Of a stretch of 13,600 nucleotides of DNA, positions 6,503 through 11,371 are shown piece by piece (the stretch's first letter is position 1; every line of letters begins with the position of its first letter). The notes below the pieces were generated by a model that was given only the letters and a program-made list of their open reading frames with translations, was not told where the DNA came from and ran no database searches. The stretch is taken from contig JBJKSD010000039.1 in assembly GCA_046704245.1 (NCBI GenBank), forward strand, positions 1-13,600. Reading direction: 5' to 3'. Source of the stretch: UBA660 sp046704245. Its GTDB lineage: Bacteria > Bacillota_I > Bacilli_A > RF39 > UBA660. The position numbers were made by a program, and so were the translations under genes.

Positions 6503-7630
6503 ATGAAATTTTCTATTAAAAAGGATTTATTATTAGAAAAATTATTACATGTATCTAAAGCTTTATCTACTAAAAATTTAATACCAATATTATCAGGTAT
6601 TAAATTTGAATTAAATGAAAAAGGATTATTACTTACTGGTAGTGATAACGATATTACTATTCAAGCTTTTATTAGTAAGGAAAAAGATAATATCTTTAAT
6701 ATAAAAAATAAAGGTTCAATTGTTATACAAGGAAAATATATAGTTGAAATTATAAGAAAATTACCAGATGATATTATTAATATAGAAGTTATTGATGGTT
6801 TAAAAGTATTAATATATACTAAAAATTCAGAATTTAATTTAAATGGAATGAATGCTTCAGAATATCCTAAAGTAGACTTAGAAAAGAATAAAAAGCCAAT
6901 AAAAATTAGTAAAAAGGTATTAAGAAATATTATTAATCAAACATCTTTTGCTACTTCATTACAAGAAACAAGACCATTACTTACAGGTATTAATTTTAAA
7001 ATCAATAAAGGAAAATTAGAATGCATAGCAACCGATTCATATCGTTTAGCTAAGAAAATTATTAAGATAGATAAAGATATCAATGATATAAATATAGTAA
7101 TACCTAGTAAAAATTTAATAGAATTAACTAAAATATTAATTGATGATTCAGATGATGAGATAGAAATGCATATTTTTAATAATAAAATTCTATTTGATTT
7201 TGATCAAATTATCTTTCAATCTAAATTATTAAATGGTACTTATCCTGATACTTCTAAATTAATACCTAATGATTTTATTTTAAATATAACAGCCAATACT
7301 AATGAATTATATGATGTAATAGATAGAGCATCTTTATTAACTAATGATCGTGAAAAGAATATTATTAATTTAGAGGTAAAAAATAATAATTTAATTATAA
7401 CTTCTAATGTTCCAGAAATAGGAAAAGTAGAAGAAAAGATGGAAATTGTAAAAGATAATAATAATAATTTTAAAATTTCATTTAGTGCTCTTTATATGAT
7501 GGATGCTTTAAAAGCCTTACAAAGTGAAAAAGCATTAATATCATTTAATGGAGAGATGAAACCAATTATTATAAAGGATCCTGATAATGATAATTTAATT
7601 CAATTAATATTACCTATAAGAACTTATTAA
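6503..7630 (+). CDS. dnaN: DNA polymerase III subunit beta (sliding clamp)
   Basis: Ring-shaped dimeric clamp that tethers the replicative polymerase to DNA and recruits repair factors. The 375 residues are standard length for three head-to-tail clamp domains (about 1-125, 126-250, 251-375). Family sequence is seen at the N-terminus (LLHVSKALSTKNLIPILSGI), in the middle (RPLLTGINF, TDSYRLAKK), and at the C-terminal peptide-binding edge, which ends LILPIRTY (368-375), the typical clamp ending. ATG at 6503 follows AAGGAGTGAT. It follows dnaA and is closed by a strong terminator, so dnaA-dnaN is a self-contained unit. Very rich in Lys, Ile and Asn, in keeping with base composition. Intact. Confidence 0.98.
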   Translation: MKFSIKKDLLLEKLLHVSKALSTKNLIPILSGIKFELNEKGLLLTGSDNDITIQAFISKEKDNIFNIKNKGSIVIQGKYIVEIIRKLPDDIINIEVIDGLKVLIYTKNSEFNLNGMNASEYPKVDLEKNKKPIKISKKVLRNIINQTSFATSLQETRPLLTGINFKINKGKLECIATDSYRLAKKIIKIDKDINDINIVIPSKNLIELTKILIDDSDDEIEMHIFNNKILFDFDQIIFQSKLLNGTYPDTSKLIPNDFILNITANTNELYDVIDRASLLTNDREKNIINLEVKNNNLIITSNVPEIGKVEEKMEIVKDNNNNFKISFSALYMMDALKALQSEKALISFNGEMKPIIIKDPDNDNLIQLILPIRTY

Positions 7631-7639
7631 TAAAAAAAT

Positions 7640-7685
7640 AAAAAAGTAGAAATATCGACAAAATAAGACAAATTTCTACTTTTTT
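7640..7685 (+). terminator. intrinsic terminator after dnaN
   Basis: A 14-bp perfect stem (7640-7653 with 7672-7685, core AGTAGAAAT/ATTTCTACT) encloses an 18-base loop and ends in a T run. Because the stem starts in an A run it could also work on the other strand. It isolates dnaA-dnaN from the following comK-like gene. Confidence 0.85.
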
Positions 7686-7711
7686 GTTTGGTAAAAAGGA
7701 AACGGTATATT
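7684..7711 (+). promoter_or_regulatory. candidate promoter for the comK-like gene
   Basis: TTGTTT (7684-7689) and TATATT (7706-7711) with a 16-base spacer, both imperfect. The -35 overlaps the last bases of the dnaN terminator. As the gene lies between two terminators it needs a promoter in the 68 bases before it, and this is the best match seen. Confidence 0.35.
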
Positions 7712-7753
7712 TTTAAAGAAAATATATTTAGTAAAAAAGTTAGGGGGTGAAAA

Positions 7754-8197
7754 ATGAATACTTATGAGATAAGTGAGGAAACTTTAGCTATATTACCTAT
7801 TGAGAATTATAAATCTAAAATAATAGAAAAGGATAATGAATTTATCGTAAATCAAACTCCTTATGAAATAGTAGATAATAGTTGTCAATACTTTGGGAGT
7901 TCATTTATAGGAAGACATAGCGGCACTAAAAAATTAATTGGTGTTAGCCATAAATCGCCAATAATTATAGAAGAAACCAAAGAAATAATATTTTTTCCTA
8001 CTACTTCGCCACGAATTTATGATTGTTGTTGGATATCTTTAAATAATATTAATAAATATTATAAAGAAACTAATAGAACGGTTATTTTATTTAATACTGG
8101 ATATGCACTTAATTTAAATATATCGTACGGATCATTAGATAATCAGATATTAAGAGCAGCCCGTTTGGAATCAGTATTAAGAAGTAGAAAAAGATAA
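7754..8197 (+). CDS. comK: ComK-family competence transcription factor, C-terminally short
   Basis: Resembles ComK, the master activator of genetic competence in Bacillus subtilis, which binds paired AT-boxes upstream of DNA-uptake genes. From memory of the Bacillus protein, several blocks align in order: SKIIEKDNEFIVN (21-33), IVDNSCQYFGSSFIGRHSGT (39-58), SHKSPIII (66-73), IIFFPT (78-83), CWISL (92-96) and NISYGSLDNQILRAARL (122-138). The 147 residues match roughly the first 155 of the 192-residue Bacillus protein. The tail that in Bacillus carries the MecA-binding FMLYPK motif is missing: a stop codon and terminator follow at once. ATG at 7754 follows AGGGGGTGA. It stands alone between two terminators, in the dnaN-recF gap where Bacillus carries yaaA/rlbA. 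Family assignment is strong; a role in competence here is inference. Confidence 0.88.
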   Translation: MNTYEISEETLAILPIENYKSKIIEKDNEFIVNQTPYEIVDNSCQYFGSSFIGRHSGTKKLIGVSHKSPIIIEETKEIIFFPTTSPRIYDCCWISLNNINKYYKETNRTVILFNTGYALNLNISYGSLDNQILRAARLESVLRSRKR

Positions 8198-8220
8198 AAG
8201 ATTACTTTAAGTAATCTTTT
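8196..8220 (+). terminator. intrinsic terminator after the comK-like gene
   Basis: AAAAGATTAC and GTAATCTTTT form a 10-bp perfect stem (8196-8205 with 8211-8220) around a 5-base loop, ending in a T run. The first base pairs include the comK stop codon, so the gene ends exactly here. Confidence 0.82.
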
Positions 8221-8244
8221 ATTCTATAAAAAACTGTATTTTTA

Positions 8245-8253
8245 TGATATAAT
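8245..8253 (+). promoter_or_regulatory. extended -10 promoter for recF-gyrB-gyrA
   Basis: TGATATAAT: a perfect TATAAT (8248-8253) with the TGN extension one base upstream (8245-8247), which can replace a good -35; the -35 position here (around 8225) is poor. Transcription would start near 8260, leaving a leader of about 40 bases before the first small ORF. It lies just after a terminator and before a three-gene same-strand run with no other promoter-sized gap. Confidence 0.65.
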
Positions 8254-8299
8254 ATTAATGTAAGTATGGGTCTACTAATATATTAAAAAAGGTGATTAG

Positions 8300-8326
8300 A
8301 TGGGCAAAAAAGACGGTTTAAAATGA
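8300..8326 (+). CDS. possible 8-residue leader ORF coupled to recF
   Basis: ATG at 8300 opens MGKKDGLK and stops with TGA at 8324-8326. It has a good ribosome binding site (AAAAAGGTGAT, about 4 bases away), while recF has none. Its stop overlaps the recF start as ATGA (8323-8326), the standard layout for translational coupling. No homology can be judged from 8 residues. It may be a true leader peptide or simply a landing site that delivers ribosomes to recF. Confidence 0.5.
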   Translation: MGKKDGLK

Positions 8327-9456
8327 TATTAAAAAAAATTGAATTAAAAAATTTTAGAAATTATGATAAAACAATAATAGATTTTGATAAAAAAATTAAT
8401 ATTTTCACTGGAGATAATGCTCAAGGAAAAACAAATATATTAGAAAGTATTTATGTCTTGGCCTTAACTAAATCATATAGGGTATTGGTAGATAAAAATT
8501 TAATTAAGAATGGTAATAATGTATGTAGGATAAAAGGATTAATTAATAGAGATGGTATTACTACTAATCTGGATATAAAGATAGGTATTAAAGAAAAAGA
8601 AGTAAAAATTAACAATAAAAAAATAATGAGATTAATGGATTATATTTCTAATTTAAAAGTAATAATGTTTTGTCCAGATAATTTAGATATTGTTAAAGGA
8701 TCTCCTGGCATAAGAAGAAATTATTTAAATATTGAATTAGCACAAATATCAGTTAAATATCTAAAAATTTTAAATGAATATAATAAAATATTAAGAATAC
8801 GCAATGAATATTTAAAAATAATGAATAACAATAATATTAAAGATAAAACTTACTATGAAATAGTGACTAATAATTTAATAGAAAGAGCTATTAAAATATA
8901 TTTATTAAGAAAAGATTTTGTTAATCAAATAAATAAAAAAATAGGGAAAATATATAAAAATATTACTGGCCAAACTGGTATATATATACAGTATGATAGT
9001 TTTATTGATGAAGAAACAGCAAATGAAGAACAAATAAAGAACATTTTAAAAGCAAAATTAACTAATTTATTTGTTAAAGAAAAACAGCAGGGAATTACTT
9101 TAGTTGGTCCTCATCGTGATGATTTTAGTTTTATTTTAAATGGTGAAGACTTAAAAATATATGGTTCACAAGGACAACAGCGCATAGCTATTTTAGCTCT
9201 TAAGATTGCTGAAATAGGAATATTTAAAGATATGACTAGTGAGTATCCTATATTATTGTTAGATGATGTCTTTAGTGAGTTAGATAAAAGAAAAGTAAAT
9301 AACATTTTAAAACATATTAATAAAAGGATTCAAATAATTATTACAACAACTGATATTAATTTGTTAAAAGATAAAATAGTAGCACAAGCTAAAATATTTA
9401 ATATAAAGAATGGTTTAATAAGAGTAAAACAAGAGGTGAAGAAAAATGACAAATAA
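8323..9456 (+). CDS. recF: DNA replication and repair protein RecF
   Basis: SMC-like ATPase that helps load RecA at single-strand gaps with RecO and RecR. The 377 residues match normal length. The N-terminus (LKKIELKNFRNYD) is typical; Walker A is GDNAQGKTN (30-38), the ABC-type signature is SQGQQR (282-287), and Walker B with D-loop is LLLDDVFSELD (311-321). ATG at 8323 is the only reasonable start: upstream in this frame a TGA at 8293-8295 closes the frame and no start codon lies between. No Shine-Dalgarno precedes it; expression probably depends on the 8-codon ORF that overlaps it. The end overlaps gyrB by 11 bases and contains the gyrB ribosome binding site, so recF and gyrB are likely translated together. 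Confidence 0.97.
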   Translation: MILKKIELKNFRNYDKTIIDFDKKINIFTGDNAQGKTNILESIYVLALTKSYRVLVDKNLIKNGNNVCRIKGLINRDGITTNLDIKIGIKEKEVKINNKKIMRLMDYISNLKVIMFCPDNLDIVKGSPGIRRNYLNIELAQISVKYLKILNEYNKILRIRNEYLKIMNNNNIKDKTYYEIVTNNLIERAIKIYLLRKDFVNQINKKIGKIYKNITGQTGIYIQYDSFIDEETANEEQIKNILKAKLTNLFVKEKQQGITLVGPHRDDFSFILNGEDLKIYGSQGQQRIAILALKIAEIGIFKDMTSEYPILLLDDVFSELDKRKVNNILKHINKRIQIIITTTDINLLKDKIVAQAKIFNIKNGLIRVKQEVKKNDK

Positions 9457-11359
9457 GAATTATGATGCTACAGATATTCAAGTATTAGAAGGATTAGAGG
9501 CCGTAAGAAAAAGACCTGGTATGTATATAGGTACTACTAGTGAAAGAGGGCTCCATCATTTAGTGTGGGAAATTGTTGATAATTCAATTGATGAAGCTTT
9601 AGCAGGAGTTTGTACCGAGATAGAAGTAATAATTTCTAAAGAAAATTATATAACTATTAAGGATAATGGGCGTGGTATTCCAGTAGGTATACACGAGAAG
9701 ACTGGAAAATCAACTGTCGAAACTATTTTTACTATCTTACATGCTGGTGGAAAATTTGGAGGACGTGGATATAAAGTATCTGGTGGTCTACATGGTGTTG
9801 GAGCATCTGTTGTTAATGCTTTAAGTGAATGGTTAGAAGTTACTGTCTATAGTGATGGTAATGTCTATTTTCAACGTTTTGAAAACGGTGGTAAACCAGT
9901 TGAAGATTTAAAAGTTATTAATAAATGTTCAGAAGAAAAAACCGGTACCACTATTTCTTTTAAGGCTGATCCTACTATTTTTACTGAAACATTAGAATAT
10001 AACTATGAATTATTAAAAAATAGGTTAAGAGAATTAGCTTTCTTAAATAAAGGATTAAAAATTATATTAGTCGATGAACGTACTAATAAAAGAGATGATT
10101 TTTTATATAATGGTGGGATAAAAGAATATGTTGAATTATTAAATAAGAATAAACAACCAATTCATCCTACAATAGTTAATTTTGAAAAGGAAGAAGAAAA
10201 TGTAACTGTCGAGATAGCTATGCAATATAACTCTGGATATGCTATTAATGTCTATTCCTTTGTTAATAATATTCCAACTTATGAGGGTGGTACCCATGAA
10301 GAAGGGTTTAGAAGAGCATTAACCAGAGTATTAAATAACTATGCTAAAAATAATAATTATTTAAAACCTAACGATGAACCTTTAACTGGAGAAGATGTTC
10401 GTGAAGGATTAACAGCTATCATATCTATTAAGCATCCTAATCCACAATTTGAGGGGCAAACAAAAACAAAATTAGGTAATAGTGAAGTAAGAAAAATTAC
10501 TGATGCAGTATTTGCTGAGGGATTAGAAAGATTTTTATTAGAAAATCCAGAAGAAGCAAAAATAATTATGGATAAATCATTAGTTGCAGCAAGAGCTAGA
10601 GTAGCTGCTAAAAAAGCTAGGGAATTAACTAGAAGAAAGACTGCTTTAGATATTTTATCATTACCTGGTAAATTAACTGATTGTTCTTCTAAAGATGCTA
10701 GTATTTCAGAATTATATATAGTAGAGGGTGAGTCAGCAGGTGGTAGTGCTAAATTAGGTCGAGATAGTAAAACGCAAGCTGTTTTACCTTTAAGAGGAAA
10801 AATTTTAAATGTTGAAAAAGCAAGATTGGATAAAATATTTGAAAATAATGAAATTAGATCGATGATTACAGCCTTAGGTACAGGTATAGGTGATGAATTT
10901 GATATTAGTAAGTTACGTTATCATAAAATAATTATTATGACTGATGCTGATGTTGATGGATCACATATTAGGGCATTATTGTTAACTTTCTTTTATCGTT
11001 ATTTTAAACCTTTAATTGAGAAAGGATATGTATATATTGCTCAACCTCCTTTATATAAAATTGAATTAAATAAAGAGGTAGAATATGCATATTCCGATAA
11101 ACAATTAGAAGAAATATTAAACAAATATGGTAAAGAACATAAACCAATAATTCAACGTTATAAAGGTTTAGGAGAAATGAATCCTGAACAATTATGGGAA
11201 ACAACTATGAATATTGAAAATAGAACATTATTAAGAGTAACTATTGAAGATGCTATTATAGCTGATCAAACGTTCAATACTTTAATGGGTAGTGAAATAG
11301 AACCTAGACGCGAATTTATTGAGGAAAATGCTCAATATGTACAAAATCTAGATATATAA
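9446..11359 (+). CDS. gyrB: DNA gyrase subunit B
   Basis: ATPase subunit of gyrase, which introduces negative supercoils with GyrA. The 637 residues fit the Bacillus-type short form. The GHKL ATPase domain shows EIVDNSIDEA with catalytic E42 and N46, DNGRGIP (73-79) and GGLHGVGASVVN (113-124); QTKTKLG (338-344) holds the transducer lysine. The TOPRIM domain shows EGESAGG (427-433, metal-binding E427), DADVDGSH (500-507) and QRYKGLGEM (570-578). The C-terminus, EPRREFIEENAQYVQNLDI, is the normal GyrB ending. ATG at 9446 lies inside the end of recF and follows AAGAGGTGA. gyrA starts 12 bases after the stop, which together with the gyrase-type C-terminal repeats there supports GyrB rather than ParE. 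Confidence 0.98.
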   Translation: MTNKNYDATDIQVLEGLEAVRKRPGMYIGTTSERGLHHLVWEIVDNSIDEALAGVCTEIEVIISKENYITIKDNGRGIPVGIHEKTGKSTVETIFTILHAGGKFGGRGYKVSGGLHGVGASVVNALSEWLEVTVYSDGNVYFQRFENGGKPVEDLKVINKCSEEKTGTTISFKADPTIFTETLEYNYELLKNRLRELAFLNKGLKIILVDERTNKRDDFLYNGGIKEYVELLNKNKQPIHPTIVNFEKEEENVTVEIAMQYNSGYAINVYSFVNNIPTYEGGTHEEGFRRALTRVLNNYAKNNNYLKPNDEPLTGEDVREGLTAIISIKHPNPQFEGQTKTKLGNSEVRKITDAVFAEGLERFLLENPEEAKIIMDKSLVAARARVAAKKARELTRRKTALDILSLPGKLTDCSSKDASISELYIVEGESAGGSAKLGRDSKTQAVLPLRGKILNVEKARLDKIFENNEIRSMITALGTGIGDEFDISKLRYHKIIIMTDADVDGSHIRALLLTFFYRYFKPLIEKGYVYIAQPPLYKIELNKEVEYAYSDKQLEEILNKYGKEHKPIIQRYKGLGEMNPEQLWETTMNIENRTLLRVTIEDAIIADQTFNTLMGSEIEPRREFIEENAQYVQNLDI

Positions 11360-11371
11360 GAGGTGATATGA

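Noticed and set aside
7693..7731. Possible ComK AT-boxes (AAAA-N5-TTTT) upstream of the comK-like gene, suggesting autoregulation.
   Set aside because: The best two candidates (about 7700 and 7719) each have two mismatches and a 6-base spacing that does not fit the known spacings. Sequence this A/T-rich gives such matches by chance.
8293..8322. An upstream start for recF in the same frame.
   Set aside because: TGA at 8293-8295 closes the frame and the codons between it and 8323 include no ATG, GTG or TTG.
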